Assembly: GCF_026008515.1 (NCBI RefSeq) | Contig: NZ_BQYM01000017.1 | Span: 1-64,000, forward strand | Length of the DNA stretch: 64,000 bases | Direction of reading: 5' to 3' | Origin: Hoyosella levis | Lineage (GTDB): Bacteria; Actinomycetota; Actinomycetes; Mycobacteriales; Mycobacteriaceae | In this document: positions 29,247-39,184 of the stretch, in pieces | Layout of the letters: the number at the start of each line of letters is the position of its first letter | Numbering within the stretch: position 1 is the first letter of the stretch | Made by a program: the position numbers and the translations under genes | Notes under the pieces: model-generated | What the model was told of the DNA's origin: nothing | Database searches by the model: none | What the model saw: only the letters and a program-made list of their open reading frames with translations

Positions 29247-29675
29247 CTAGTCCTTGCCGGAGTCCTCACCGCAGCCTTCCTCGTCCCCGGCGTAGAGCAC
29301 GATGCCCATCACTGGGATCAGGAGGAACAGCAGCCAGTCGTTCGGGAAATCGAGGATGATGAACAGCGCGAGCGCCACGAACGGCGAGAGCGCCATGATG
29401 GTGTCGCGGGGGATGCGCTGCCGCAATGGCGTGGGGTCCTGCGGCGCAGCCGGCACGGCGGGCACGGCGGTTGTGCTGCCGAGCGCGGGCAGGTCGTCGA
29501 ATAGCGGCTCGAGCTCGGCGCGAGTGAGAGCCGCTGCCGCGCGCGCGGTCCGCTCATCGAACTCGGGCAGCGTGAGCCTGCCCTCGCTGAAATGCTCGGC
29601 CAGCGCATCAAGGGCAGCCTGCCGCTCGGCATGGCCGATGCGCACTTCTGGACGTCTATCCGGAGAATCCCCCAT
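29247..29675 (-). CDS. DUF1707 (SHOCT-like) membrane protein
   Basis: A 142-residue protein. Residues 8-62 are a DUF1707 domain (RIGHAERQAALDALAEHFSE, LTLPEFDERTARA), a short helical oligomerisation-type module common in actinobacteria. Residues about 95-130 form two membrane segments. The start ATG 29675 lies inside a perfect 39-bp palindrome whose centre is the -10 hexamer. It lies downstream of accA3 on the same strand. Function unknown; membrane-associated regulation is speculative. Confidence 0.8.
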   Translation of the reverse strand: MGDSPDRRPEVRIGHAERQAALDALAEHFSEGRLTLPEFDERTARAAAALTRAELEPLFDDLPALGSTTAVPAVPAAPQDPTPLRQRIPRDTIMALSPFVALALFIILDFPNDWLLFLLIPVMGIVLYAGDEEGCGEDSGKD

Positions 29676-29705
29676 GCTGCCGATTGTATCGGCAGCATGG
29701 GGGAT
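29667..29705. repeat. 18-bp perfect inverted repeat over the DUF1707 promoter
   Basis: Arms 29667-29684 and 29688-29705 are exact inverse complements around a 3-base centre. On the minus strand the centre holds TACAAT (29683-29688), seven bases before ATG 29675, so the palindrome covers both -10 and start codon. It could be an operator, an mRNA hairpin, or an accA3 terminator. Confidence 0.75.
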
Positions 29706-29730
29706 CCGTGGGTCGTGAAAGCTGCCGGTG

Positions 29731-31512
29731 CTACTTGAGCTCGAGCAGGACTGTGCCCTGGGTGACCGCGGTGCCGGGGCTGACCTCGAGCCCGGTGACG
29801 GTTCCGCTCTTGTGCGCGGTGACGGGGTTCTCCATCTTCATCGCCTCGAGGACGACCACGAGCTCGCCCTCCTGGATCTCCTGGCCCTCCTCGACCGCGA
29901 CCTTCACCACGGTGCCCTGCATGGGCGCGACGACGGCATCACCGGAGGCTCCCGCGCCGCCGGCCGCGCCGCGGGTGCGCGACTTCGGCTTCTTGCGGGC
30001 GCCGCCATTGCCGTTCGCAGCGACGGAGAAATCACCGGGCAGCGAGACCTCGAGGCGCTTGCCGCCGACCTCGACGACCAGCTTCTGCCGGGGCAGGACT
30101 TCCTCCTCGGGGGCAAGGCCGCCGCCGAACGGCTCGACGTTGTTGTCCCACTCGGTCTCGATCCAGCGGGTGTGCACCTCGAACCCGTTGGCGTCGCCGA
30201 TGAAGGCGGGATCCTCGATGACGGCCCGGTGGAACGGGATCACCGTGGCCATGCCATCGACGACGAACTCGGCGAGCGCGCGGCGGGACCGCTCGAGCGC
30301 CTCCTGGCGGGTAGCGCCGGTGACGATGAGCTTGGCGAGCATCGAGTCGAACTGGCCACCGATGATGCTGCCTGCCTCCACGCCCGAGTCGACGCGAACG
30401 CCGGGGCCGGAAGGAACCTCATAGGTGGTGATCGCGCCGGGGGCGGGCAGGAAGTTGCGGGCCGCGTCCTCGCCGTTGATGCGGAACTCGAACGAGTGGC
30501 CGCGCGGCTTGGGATCCTCTTTGAGGTCGAGGACCTGGCCCTCGGCGATGCGGAACTGCTCGCGCACGAGGTCGATGCCGGAGGTCTCCTCGGTGACTGG
30601 ATGCTCCACCTGCAGGCGCGTGTTGACCTCGAGGAACGAGATCAGCCCATCCTGGCCGACGAGGTACTCGACGGTGCCAGCACCGTGGTAGTGGGCCTCC
30701 CGGCAGATGGCCTTGGCGGAGCTGTGGATCTCATCGCGCTGCGCGTCGGAGAGGAACGGGGCGGGTGCCTCCTCGACGAGCTTCTGGAAGCGGCGCTGCA
30801 GCGAGCAATCACGGGTGCCGACGACCACGACGTTGCCGTGCTTGTCGGCGATCACCTGTGCCTCGACGTGGCGGGGCTTGTCGAGGTAGCGCTCCACGAA
30901 GCACTCGCCACGACCGAACGCCGAGACTGCCTCGCGGGTGGCGGAGTCGAACAGCTCGGGGATCTCCTCCATCGTGCGGGCGACCTTCATGCCGCGGCCG
31001 CCGCCACCGAATGCTGCCTTGATCGCGATGGGCAGGCCATGCTCCTTGGCGAAGTCCACGACCTCGTCCGCGTTCGCGGCGGGATCGGCGGTTCCGGGCA
31101 CGAGCGGGGCACCGGCGCGCATCGCGATGTGGCGCGCGGTGACCTTGTCGCCGAGGTCGCGGATGGACTGCGGGTCCGGGCCGATCCAGATCAGCCCGGC
31201 GTCGATCACCGCCTGCGCGAAGTCGCCGTTCTCGGAGAGGAACCCGTAGCCGGGGTGGATCGCGTTCGCGCCGGACTGGCGGGCGGCGTCGATCACCTTG
31301 TCGAAGACGAGGTAGGACTCCGCCGAGGTCTGCCCGCCAAGGGCGTAGGCCTCATCGGCGAGCCGCACGAACGGAGCGTTGGCATCGGGCTCGGCGTACA
31401 CGGCGACGCTCGCGATGCCCGCGTCCCGGGCCCCCCGGATCACCCGCACCGCAATCTCGCCACGGTTGGCAACGAGGACCTTGGTGATGCGTGCAGTCGT
31501 CTCGCTGGGCAC
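29731..31512 (-). CDS. accA3: Acyl-CoA carboxylase biotin carboxylase/BCCP subunit
   Basis: A 593-residue alpha subunit that carboxylates biotin. Residues 10-460 form the biotin carboxylase with NRGEIAVRV, the ATP-grasp loop FGGGGRGMK and RDCSLQRR; a Gly/Ala/Lys-rich hinge lies near 500; the C-terminal biotinyl domain holds EAMKMEN with the biotinylated Lys. GTG 31512 is preferred because AGGAGGG lies seven bases upstream. It works with AccD5/AccE5 (this window) and AccD4/AccD6 elsewhere for malonyl- and methylmalonyl-CoA. Confidence 0.95.
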   Translation of the reverse strand: MPSETTARITKVLVANRGEIAVRVIRGARDAGIASVAVYAEPDANAPFVRLADEAYALGGQTSAESYLVFDKVIDAARQSGANAIHPGYGFLSENGDFAQAVIDAGLIWIGPDPQSIRDLGDKVTARHIAMRAGAPLVPGTADPAANADEVVDFAKEHGLPIAIKAAFGGGGRGMKVARTMEEIPELFDSATREAVSAFGRGECFVERYLDKPRHVEAQVIADKHGNVVVVGTRDCSLQRRFQKLVEEAPAPFLSDAQRDEIHSSAKAICREAHYHGAGTVEYLVGQDGLISFLEVNTRLQVEHPVTEETSGIDLVREQFRIAEGQVLDLKEDPKPRGHSFEFRINGEDAARNFLPAPGAITTYEVPSGPGVRVDSGVEAGSIIGGQFDSMLAKLIVTGATRQEALERSRRALAEFVVDGMATVIPFHRAVIEDPAFIGDANGFEVHTRWIETEWDNNVEPFGGGLAPEEEVLPRQKLVVEVGGKRLEVSLPGDFSVAANGNGGARKKPKSRTRGAAGGAGASGDAVVAPMQGTVVKVAVEEGQEIQEGELVVVLEAMKMENPVTAHKSGTVTGLEVSPGTAVTQGTVLLELK

Positions 31513-31606
31513 TGACCCTCCTGGGTTCAACAAGGTTGCTCACCGGGGGCCGGCACGGTCGTGCGACACCCCCCGGGAACAACGGATCGAGGTTGCGTCG
31601 GTGATG

Positions 31607-31612
31607 AGTCTA
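31607..31612 (-). promoter_or_regulatory. Possible -10 of accA3
   Basis: TAGACT on the minus strand would give a leader near 90 bases. The 250-bp gap upstream of accA3 shows no other signal except a small CCCCTG/CAGGGG hairpin around 31665-31688. Confidence 0.25.
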
Positions 31613-31761
31613 TGCAGTCGGCGCCGGTATGTGTGAGCCGGCTGCCGATCTGGGGAGAACTCGTTACCCCTGACTCTCGCAGAACAGGGGACGCAACGGA
31701 GTGACCGACGCGACAGAATATCCACCGGAATCCTGTGCGCGCCGGTCCTGGACCTGCTGCC

Positions 31762-32183
31762 TCAGCCCTCGCGGACGCGGCGCTTCACCCGCGTGAGCAT
31801 GGCGGACATGCCGCGCAGCCGCAGCGGGCTGACGATCGACTCGAGACCGAGCTGCAGGTAGAAATCATCGGGCACGCCGAGGATCTCGTCGGCGCTGAGC
31901 CCGTCGAGCCCCTGATGGAGGATGGAGGCGAACCCGCGCGTGGTGGGTGCTTCCTGCGGCGCGCTGAAGTGCAGCACGACCGCGGCCCTGTCGGTGGCAT
32001 CGACGGAAAGGAACAGCGGCGACTGGCATTCGGGCACTGGTTCCATCGCCGCCTCCTCGAGCTCGGGCGGCAGCGGGGGCAGCTCGCGGCTGAACTCGAG
32101 CAGCAGCTGCACGCGCTCCTCGCCCTCCATGGCCTGGAAGTCGTCGATGATCTCCTGCAACGATCCGGGCACCGTGCTGCCTG

Positions 32184-32187
<4 letters not shown>
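31762..32187 (-). CDS. SufE-like sulfur acceptor protein
   Basis: A 141-residue SufE-family protein. The sulfur-accepting Cys is in PECQSPLFL (about residue 53). The following [14 protein letters not shown] segment is characteristic. ATG 32187 overlaps the sseA stop (ATGA), so the two are coupled, as Rv3284-Rv3283. It may receive persulfide from a cysteine desulfurase or from SseA; the partner is not shown by sequence. Confidence 0.9.
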
Positions 32188-33080
<893 letters not shown>

Positions 33081-33214
33081 GGTGTCAGCTCCTTTTGAAT
33101 GCCCGTGGAAATGTTGTCACCTCAACGGTAGCGGTTTCCACGCGCGGCGACGATCACCTCATCCGTATCTCCGCCCGCCCACAGGTGAGGCGCATCACAC
33201 TTTCGACGGTCGCG

Positions 33215-34111
33215 CTAGCGCCCGAGCAACTGGTCCATCTGCATCAGGATCTCCAGCGCCGTGTACAACGAGCCGTAGCCAACATCGCCGGTGACGACGA
33301 GACGTCCATCACGGACGGCGGCTAGCGTGCCGAACACCTCATCGTCGGCGAGGGACGCCGCATCCAGGCCAGGTTCATTGGAGACCACCAGGAGACGATC
33401 CGCGCCCGCGAGCACCTCACCGGCCTCGCGCCCGAGCTGCTCGTCCGCGGACCGCGTGAAGCGCAGCACTGGCACCTCGAGATCAGCAAGCACCATGGAC
33501 GGCACTCCGGGCGGATGGCTGAGATCGCCGACGCGGCCAGGGGTGCGAAGGTCCAGCACCGCGACCGTCTCCGTCATCGCCGCTGTCCCGTGCCGCTCCC
33601 GGACTCGCTGCAGCCTTTCGTCGTACCGTTCCAGCGCGTCGCGCGCGGCCTGCTCAGCGCCCAGCCAGCCCGCGACCGCGCGCAGGTTCTCCGGCCATGG
33701 GGCCTCGGGATCGATCGGCAGCACCGGCGCTACCTCGGCCAGCCCGGGCGCGAGCCAGTAGGGGTCCTCGATGTTCGTCGCGAGAATGAGGTCGGGGCCA
33801 AGCTCCCGGACCTCCTCCACATCCACCGGTGATTCCAGCGATTCCGCCCCACCACCGAGCGGCACCCATGGCGGTACCGCCCGCGACGTGTAGCCCACCA
33901 CGGGGAGACCGAGCGCGAGCGCGATCTCGAGGTCCTGCCGCGTGTCGATCGCCAGGACACGCTGGGGCTCGGCCGGGATCTCTACCTCCCCCAGGGGAGT
34001 GGAGACTGTCCGGGTGGGCGCGCGCTCCTCCCCGGCATCGCCGTTCCCCGAGCATCCCGCGAGCAAGACCGCGGTGGCGGAGAGGGCGAGGAAATCACGG
34101 CGCGTGGGCAT
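33215..34111 (-). CDS. Siderophore-type ABC substrate-binding lipoprotein
   Basis: A 298-residue FecB/FepB-like (PF01497) binding protein. Residues 1-21 carry a twin-Arg start (PTRRDFLAL) and a lipobox LLAGC. VLAIDTRQDLEIALALGLPVVG and LGPDLILATN mark the family. ATG 34111 is preferred to the upstream TTG. No permease or ATPase gene is adjacent and no iron box is visible; it sits between sseA and maf, where M. tuberculosis has no such gene. The ligand, ferric siderophore or heme, is inferred. Confidence 0.85.
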   Translation of the reverse strand: MPTRRDFLALSATAVLLAGCSGNGDAGEERAPTRTVSTPLGEVEIPAEPQRVLAIDTRQDLEIALALGLPVVGYTSRAVPPWVPLGGGAESLESPVDVEEVRELGPDLILATNIEDPYWLAPGLAEVAPVLPIDPEAPWPENLRAVAGWLGAEQAARDALERYDERLQRVRERHGTAAMTETVAVLDLRTPGRVGDLSHPPGVPSMVLADLEVPVLRFTRSADEQLGREAGEVLAGADRLLVVSNEPGLDAASLADDEVFGTLAAVRDGRLVVTGDVGYGSLYTALEILMQMDQLLGR

Positions 34112-34219
34112 GCAGATCGTCAACCGTCCGTTCGTTTGGCTGGGACGGCACCATCATGCCAGTCACGCTCATCCTCGGCCGTCACCTGCTCATGCGGGGC
34201 GTGCGCTGTGAGCACGTGC

Positions 34220-34879
34220 CTAGCGCCACAGCGTGGAGACGGTGACCCCGACCTTGCCGAGCAGTTCCCGCACCAGCGGGAGGCCGATCCCGATGACCGA
34301 GGAAGGGTCGCCCTCGATGCGGTCGATGAACCAGCCGCCGAGCCCGTCGAGAGTGAACGCCCCCGCCACCTCCAGGGGCTCCCCGGTAGCCAGGTACGCC
34401 TCGAGGTCCGGCTCGGACGGCGCGCCGAAGTGCACGCGCGTGGTGGAGCAGCCGGTGGCCTCATCGACGATAGCGCCGTCGCGGACCCGGACCACGCAAT
34501 GACCGGTCAGCAGGTCGCCGGTGCTCCCCATCATCGTTTTCCAGCGGTCCCGTGCCACGTCCCGCGAAAGTGGCTTGCCCTGCAGCTCCCCGCCGATGCG
34601 CAGCATGGAGTCGCAGCCGATCACCACGCAATCAAGCACATCCTCGGCACCCGCCCAGCACACCCCATCGAGGTCGGGGACGATATCGTTCGCCACCGAA
34701 TGCGCCTTGGCCTGCGCGAGCCGGATCACCGTCTCCTCGGGGCCCGCTCCCGGCCCGAGGCTTTCGATGATCGCTTCCTCGTCCACCCCGGAGACCTGGA
34801 CGAGCGGCTCGACGCCGGCGGCCCGCAGCACCGCGAGCCTCGCCGGCGACGCCGACGCGAGCACGAGGCGGGTCGTCAC
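34220..34879 (-). CDS. maf: Maf family nucleotide pyrophosphatase
   Basis: A 219-residue house-cleaning nucleoside triphosphate pyrophosphatase. N-terminal LVLASASPARL, VIGCDSMLRIGG with the catalytic Asp, and a C-terminal GLGGWFIDRIEGDPSSVIG are present. Length fits Rv3282. GTG 34879 overlaps the accE5 stop (GTGA), so it is the third gene of the accD5-accE5-maf operon. Confidence 0.92.
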   Translation of the reverse strand: MTTRLVLASASPARLAVLRAAGVEPLVQVSGVDEEAIIESLGPGAGPEETVIRLAQAKAHSVANDIVPDLDGVCWAGAEDVLDCVVIGCDSMLRIGGELQGKPLSRDVARDRWKTMMGSTGDLLTGHCVVRVRDGAIVDEATGCSTTRVHFGAPSEPDLEAYLATGEPLEVAGAFTLDGLGGWFIDRIEGDPSSVIGIGLPLVRELLGKVGVTVSTLWR

Positions 34880-35139
34880 CGCCACGCGCGCCCGTTGACA
34901 TATGCGCGCGGCGGCAGGGGCGGGTTGTGCCGCAGGTTGTCCACGGGGTCGCCCCACAGCTCGCGGGGACGCGGATCCTGGACCCCGGCCCCGGCGCTCG
35001 CGGCAGCGGCACCGGCAAGGACCGCCACCACGGCGGCGAGCTCATCGGCGGTCGGCTGGCCCCGCTCCACCCGGAGGAATACAGGAGCGCTCTCTTCTGG
35101 GGCGCTCGCTTCTGGGGCGCTCGCTTCTCCAGTACTCAC
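34876..35139 (-). CDS. accE5: Acyl-CoA carboxylase epsilon subunit
   Basis: An 87-residue small subunit that stabilises the AccA3-AccD5 complex. The [20 protein letters not shown] segment is the family core, and the C-terminus ends with [16 protein letters not shown], the conserved tail. The N-terminus has an (A/E)SAPE triplication coded by 15-bp repeats. GTG 35139 overlaps the accD5 stop, showing coupling. Confidence 0.9.
   Translation of the reverse strand: MSTGEASAPEASAPEESAPVFLRVERGQPTADELAAVVAVLAGAAAASAGAGVQDPRPRELWGDPVDNLRHNPPLPPRAYVNGRAWR
35083..35127 (-). repeat. 15-bp tandem repeat at accE5 N-terminus
   Basis: Three 15-bp units (near GAAGCGAGCGCCCCA) encode [10 protein letters not shown] and EESAP; likely a slippage-prone repeat. 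Confidence 0.65.
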
Positions 35140-36797
35140 AGCGGAATGTTCCCATGCTTCTTCGCCGGCACATTGACCACCTTGCGCTCGAGCAGGCGCA
35201 GCGCGGTGGAGACATGCCAGCGGGTGTGCGACGGCGGGATCACCGCATCGAGGTAGCCACGCTCGGCCGCCATGTAGGGGTTGACGAGCGTGTCCTCGTA
35301 CTCCTGCTGGAGCTGCAAGCGCAGCGCGTCGACGTCCTCGCCGTTCTTCGCGGCCTCGAGCAGCTTGCGGCGGTAGACGAACCCGACAGCGCCGGACGCG
35401 CCCATCACCGCGATCTGGGCGGTGGGCCAGGCGATGTTGACGTCGGCACCCATGTGCTTGGAGCCCATCACGTCGTAGGCGCCGCCGTAGGCCTTCCGGG
35501 TGATGACAGTGATCTTGCCAACGGTGGCCTCGCCGTAGGCATAGAGCAGCTTGGCGCCGCGCCGAATGATGCCGTTGAACTCCTGGTCGGTGCCGGGCAG
35601 GAAGCCGGGCACGTCAACAAGGGTGAGGATCGGCACGTTGAACGCGTCGCAGGTGCGCACGAACCGGGCTGCCTTCTCCGACGCGGCGATGTCGAGCGTG
35701 CCCGCGAACTGGGTGGGCTGGTTGGCGACGATGCCGACGCTGCGGCCCTCCACGCGCGCGAACCCGCACAGGATGTTCATCGCCCGCTGGGCCTGCACCT
35801 CGAGGAACTCGCTGTCATCGACAATGCGGGCAATCACATCGTGCATGTCGTACGGCTGGTTGGGGGAGTCGGGGATGATCGTGTCAAGCTCGAGGTCCTC
35901 GGCGGTCAGGGAGTCCTCGGCACTGCCGGAGATGGGGGAATCGGCTGGGAAGCGGGGCGCCTCGCCGCGATTGTTGCTCGGCAGGAAGCTCAGGAGCTCC
36001 CGGACATAGTCGAGAGCGTCGGTCTCGTCGTTGGCGACATAGTGCGCCACGCCGGACTTCACCATGTGCGTGTGGGCGCCACCAAGCTCCTCCATGGTGA
36101 CTTCCTCGCCGGTGACCGTCTTGATGACGTCCGGGCCGGTGACGAACATCTGGGACTTCTGGTCCACCATGATCACGAAGTCCGTCAGCGCGGGCGAGTA
36201 GACGTGCCCGCCCGCCGCGGCACCCATGATCAGCGAGATCTGCGGGATCACGCCGGAGGCCAGCACGTTGCGGTGGAATATCTCGCCGTAGAGGCCGAGG
36301 GAGACGACGCCTTCCTGGATGCGCGCGCCCGCGCCCTCGTTGATGCCGATCAAGGGCCGGCCGGTCTTGATGGCGAGGTCCATCACCTTGACGATCTTCT
36401 CGCCGTACACCTCGCCGAGGCTGCCACCGAACACCGCGGCATCCTGGCTGAACACGCACACCTCGCGGCCGTCGATCGTGCCGTAGCCGGTGACCACTCC
36501 ATCGCCGAGCGGCCGGTTGTCGGCCAGCCCGAAATTGGTGGACCGGTGCCGGGCGAGCGCGTCGAGCTCGACGAACGAGCCGTCATCGAGCAGCAGCTTG
36601 ATCCGCTCCCGCGCGGTGAACTTGCCCTTGTCGTGGACCTTCTGCACCGCGGCCTCGCCCACCGGGTGCTTGGCCTCCTCGAGGCGGCGCTGCAGATCGG
36701 CGAGCTTTCCCGCTGTGGTGTGGATATCCGCCTTCGCCGCATCAGTGCCGGGGGACGCGTCGGGCGAGGTTCGCTCTGGCTCGGTCACACTGGTCAT
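35136..36797 (-). CDS. accD5: Propionyl/acyl-CoA carboxylase beta subunit
   Basis: A 553-residue carboxyltransferase. It has the acyl-CoA-side GARIQEGV, the VMGAAAGGH-type loop ([15 protein letters not shown]), and the biotin-side [19 protein letters not shown] and [18 protein letters not shown]. It supplies methylmalonyl-CoA, and in part malonyl-CoA, with AccA3 for branched lipids and mycolates. ATG 36797 follows no clear ribosome-binding site but fits family length. It is divergent from birA, which biotinylates its partner AccA3. Confidence 0.95.
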   Translation of the reverse strand: MTSVTEPERTSPDASPGTDAAKADIHTTAGKLADLQRRLEEAKHPVGEAAVQKVHDKGKFTARERIKLLLDDGSFVELDALARHRSTNFGLADNRPLGDGVVTGYGTIDGREVCVFSQDAAVFGGSLGEVYGEKIVKVMDLAIKTGRPLIGINEGAGARIQEGVVSLGLYGEIFHRNVLASGVIPQISLIMGAAAGGHVYSPALTDFVIMVDQKSQMFVTGPDVIKTVTGEEVTMEELGGAHTHMVKSGVAHYVANDETDALDYVRELLSFLPSNNRGEAPRFPADSPISGSAEDSLTAEDLELDTIIPDSPNQPYDMHDVIARIVDDSEFLEVQAQRAMNILCGFARVEGRSVGIVANQPTQFAGTLDIAASEKAARFVRTCDAFNVPILTLVDVPGFLPGTDQEFNGIIRRGAKLLYAYGEATVGKITVITRKAYGGAYDVMGSKHMGADVNIAWPTAQIAVMGASGAVGFVYRRKLLEAAKNGEDVDALRLQLQQEYEDTLVNPYMAAERGYLDAVIPPSHTRWHVSTALRLLERKVVNVPAKKHGNIPL

Positions 36798-36941
36798 GGC
36801 GGCGAGTGTATCGAGAAACCTTGGTCCCTCGCGGACAGTGGTCTCCAAAACCTGGGACGTATACCTAAGCGATACCGCCAAAAACCTGCCCCAGCGCCTG
36901 CCAACTGCACCAGGAAGGCCCAACGGAGCGGTGCCCGCGCG

Positions 36942-36947
36942 TAGCGT
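36942..36947 (+). promoter_or_regulatory. -10 hexamer, leaderless birA promoter
   Basis: TAGCGT seven bases before ATG 36955; no Shine-Dalgarno. Confidence 0.45.
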
Positions 36948-36954
36948 CAGCACC

Positions 36955-37797
36955 ATGACCGAGAACCAGCCTCCCGAACCTGCTCGCGCCGGATCCGAGG
37001 GGGCGCGCCCACCCCTGAATGCTGCCGAGCTCGCGCCCCGGCTCGCCGAGGCGGGCTGGAACAGCGTGAAGGTTGTCGGCTCGACCGGCTCGACCAACGC
37101 GGACCTGCTGGCCAGTGCCTCCACGGCCACGGACCGCACCGTGCTCCTCGCCGAGCAGCAGACCGCCGGCCGCGGCCGCCACTCGCGCACCTGGGAGACC
37201 ACCCCCGGCACTTCCCTCATCGCCTCGGTGCTGCTGCGCGCCGCGGGCGTGCCGCCTGCGCGGCTTGGCTGGCTCCCGCTCCTCACCGGCGTGGCCCTCG
37301 CCTCTGCGATCCGGGACGAGACCGGCGTGCAGGCCACCCTCAAGTGGCCCAACGACGTGCATGTCGACGGCAGGAAAGTGGCGGGCATCCTCGCCGAGGT
37401 GGCGCCCATGCCTGGTCCTGCGACAGTGGTCGTCGGATTCGGCATCAACGCCTCGACCGAGCGCGGCGAGCTTCCAGTGACCGATGCCACATCGCTGTAC
37501 CTGGAGTCCGGCAGCGTTCCTGACCGATCCAGCCTTGCCGTTGCCGTGCTGTCCCGGCTCACCCGTGCGGTGGACGTGTGGATCGCGAGCGGCGGGGCAC
37601 CCGGTCCCTTGCGGGACCAGTACGTTGCCCTCTCGTCGACCCTCGGGGCCGAGGTGTCCGTGGCGCTGCCGGGCAGAACCGTCACCGGGATGGCCGAGCG
37701 CATCGACGAGGCTGGCTGCCTGGTCATCGCAGTGCCCGGGGAAGGGGAGCGCGTCGTCTCGGCGGGTGACGTCACGCACCTGCGCAAGGCACAATAA
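36955..37797 (+). CDS. birA: Biotin-acetyl-CoA-carboxylase ligase
   Basis: A 280-residue class-I biotin protein ligase (no DNA-binding domain). TGSTNADLL, the biotinoyl-AMP loop [29 protein letters not shown] and a C-terminal SH3-like domain are clear. It attaches biotin to AccA3-type carriers. It is divergent from accD5, as in Rv3279c-Rv3280. The next gene starts five bases after its stop. Confidence 0.93.
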   Translation: MTENQPPEPARAGSEGARPPLNAAELAPRLAEAGWNSVKVVGSTGSTNADLLASASTATDRTVLLAEQQTAGRGRHSRTWETTPGTSLIASVLLRAAGVPPARLGWLPLLTGVALASAIRDETGVQATLKWPNDVHVDGRKVAGILAEVAPMPGPATVVVGFGINASTERGELPVTDATSLYLESGSVPDRSSLAVAVLSRLTRAVDVWIASGGAPGPLRDQYVALSSTLGAEVSVALPGRTVTGMAERIDEAGCLVIAVPGEGERVVSAGDVTHLRKAQ

Positions 37798-37802
37798 CGC
37801 TC

Positions 37803-38336
37803 ATGGAGTTTCCGGGTGCAGCGCAGGGCGAGCGCGTGCTGCTGCGCCGCCATCCGCATTGGAAGATGATGCTGGGCCCCGCCATCCTGATGATCGTGCT
37901 GACCGGGATCGCGGGGCTGATAGTGGGGTTCCTCGAGGCCCAGGCCCCCGTCGAGGTGCGGGGAATCGCGATCCTCCTCGTCCTCGCGATCTGGGCGCTG
38001 ATCGTCGCGCGGAAGTTCGTCAAGCCCTTCATCGGGTGGTGGCGCACCGCGCTGATCGTCACCTCGCACCGCATCGCGGTCCGCGAGGGACTGCTGCGCA
38101 CCCGCGGGTTCGACATCCCGCTGCAGCGGGTCGCCGGGATCCGGTACCGCCGCGGCATGCTTGACCGCCTCGTCGGCACCGGCACGCTGCTGATCGCGCC
38201 GATCGGCGAGCCGCCATTCGAGTTCGCCCACGTGCCCGAGGCGCGGCTCACCCATGCGGTGATCTACCACCAGGTGTTCGGCAATCAGCCCATTGCGCGG
38301 CCCCGGCGGTTCCTCGATGCGTTCCGCGCGCGCTGA
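37803..38336 (+). CDS. PH-domain membrane protein (Rv3278c type)
   Basis: A 177-residue protein with two membrane helices (about 23-45 and 52-72) followed by a bacterial PH (bPH2/YdbT-like) domain: [32 protein letters not shown]. It is immediately downstream of birA, in the same position as Rv3278c, and probably co-transcribed. The function is unknown; bPH2 proteins are linked to membrane stress in other bacteria. Confidence 0.85.
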   Translation: MEFPGAAQGERVLLRRHPHWKMMLGPAILMIVLTGIAGLIVGFLEAQAPVEVRGIAILLVLAIWALIVARKFVKPFIGWWRTALIVTSHRIAVREGLLRTRGFDIPLQRVAGIRYRRGMLDRLVGTGTLLIAPIGEPPFEFAHVPEARLTHAVIYHQVFGNQPIARPRRFLDAFRAR

Positions 38337-38430
38337 CCGGCGGCCGGAATGTGATTCCCGCCACGAGCTTTGGCAAGGGTGGCGCTGCACATGGTCATCG
38401 AGGATGCGAGCCATCTCCGGGCATTCTTAC

Positions 38431-38436
38431 TAGGCT
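38431..38436 (+). promoter_or_regulatory. -10 hexamer, leaderless OmpR-type regulator promoter
   Basis: TAGGCT six bases before GTG 38443. Confidence 0.5.
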
Positions 38437-38442
38437 AGTGCC

Positions 38443-39129
38443 GTGAGGACCGTTCTGCTCGCCGAAGATGATGACGCCATCGCTGCCCCGCTCGCGCGGG
38501 CGCTGGAGCGAGAGGGCTATGAGGTGCGCATCGCGCCCACCGGTGATGAGGCATACGCGCTCATCGTCGAGGACCCGCCGGACCTGCTGCTCCTCGACCT
38601 GGGCCTGCCTGGCATGGACGGGCTCGAGGTGTGCCGCAAGATGCGCTCGCAGGGCATCGACCTGCCCGTGCTCATGCTGACCGCCCGCACCGATGAGGTC
38701 GACTTCGTGGTGGGCCTCGACGCTGGCGCCGATGACTACGTGGGCAAGCCGTTCCGCCTCGCGGAGCTCCTTGCCCGCGTGCGCGCGCTCATGCGCCGCC
38801 GTGGCAGCAGCGCTGACGATGCGGTCATCGAGATCGGTGACATCATCCTGGACAAGCCCGCTCGCCGCGTCACCCGCGACGGGAGGGAACTGACGCTCGC
38901 GAACAAGGAGTACGAGCTGCTGAAGTTCCTCATGGAGCATGCCGGGGAGGTCGTCGAGCGCGAGGAGATCCAGCGCGAGGTATGGGGCGATGTGGACCTG
39001 CGCGGCTCCAAGACCCTGGACATGCACATGTCCTGGTTGCGCCGCAAGATCGGCGACGAGGGCAAGGAGCTAGGGCGCCGCATCGCCACTGTCCGGGGCG
39101 TAGGATTCCGCTTCAATGCGGACCAGTAG
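38443..39129 (+). CDS. OmpR-family response regulator
   Basis: A 228-residue regulator: receiver domain with acidic pocket EDDD (8-11), Asp52 in LLLLDLGLPGMDG and conserved Lys in VGKPF; then a winged-helix DNA-binding domain (LTLANKEYELLKFL, LDMHMSWLRRKIG, GVGFRF). It is the partner of the kinase 54 bases downstream. It is inserted between the Rv3278c-type and gtrA genes compared with M. tuberculosis. Targets unknown. Confidence 0.92.
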   Translation: MRTVLLAEDDDAIAAPLARALEREGYEVRIAPTGDEAYALIVEDPPDLLLLDLGLPGMDGLEVCRKMRSQGIDLPVLMLTARTDEVDFVVGLDAGADDYVGKPFRLAELLARVRALMRRRGSSADDAVIEIGDIILDKPARRVTRDGRELTLANKEYELLKFLMEHAGEVVEREEIQREVWGDVDLRGSKTLDMHMSWLRRKIGDEGKELGRRIATVRGVGFRFNADQ

Positions 39130-39145
39130 CGCGCCAGGCCCCGGT

Positions 39146-39184
39146 GATCCAGGCCTCCGGGATCCAGGCCTCGGGGATCCACGG
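39146..39184. repeat. 15-bp tandem repeat upstream of the kinase start
   Basis: Units GATCCAGGCCTCCGG (39146-39160) and GATCCAGGCCTCGGG (39161-39175), plus a partial third, lie in the 54-bp gap between regulator and kinase. A stop in the kinase frame at 39145 excludes a longer N-terminus, so GTG 39184 is the earliest start. Confidence 0.65.

Noticed and set aside
31513-31761. Riboswitch or attenuator in the 250-bp gap upstream of accA3
   Set aside because: Only a short CCCCTG/CAGGGG stem and a possible -10 are seen; nothing matches a known riboswitch core.
34112-34219. IdeR iron box upstream of the siderophore-binding protein
   Set aside because: No TTAGG-like half-sites were found in the 108-bp gap.
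35136-38414. A very long minus-strand open frame continuing upstream of accD5 across birA and the PH-domain gene
   Set aside because: Family homology in this frame begins only near 36797; the upstream part is antisense to well-recognised genes and arises from GC-rich codon bias.
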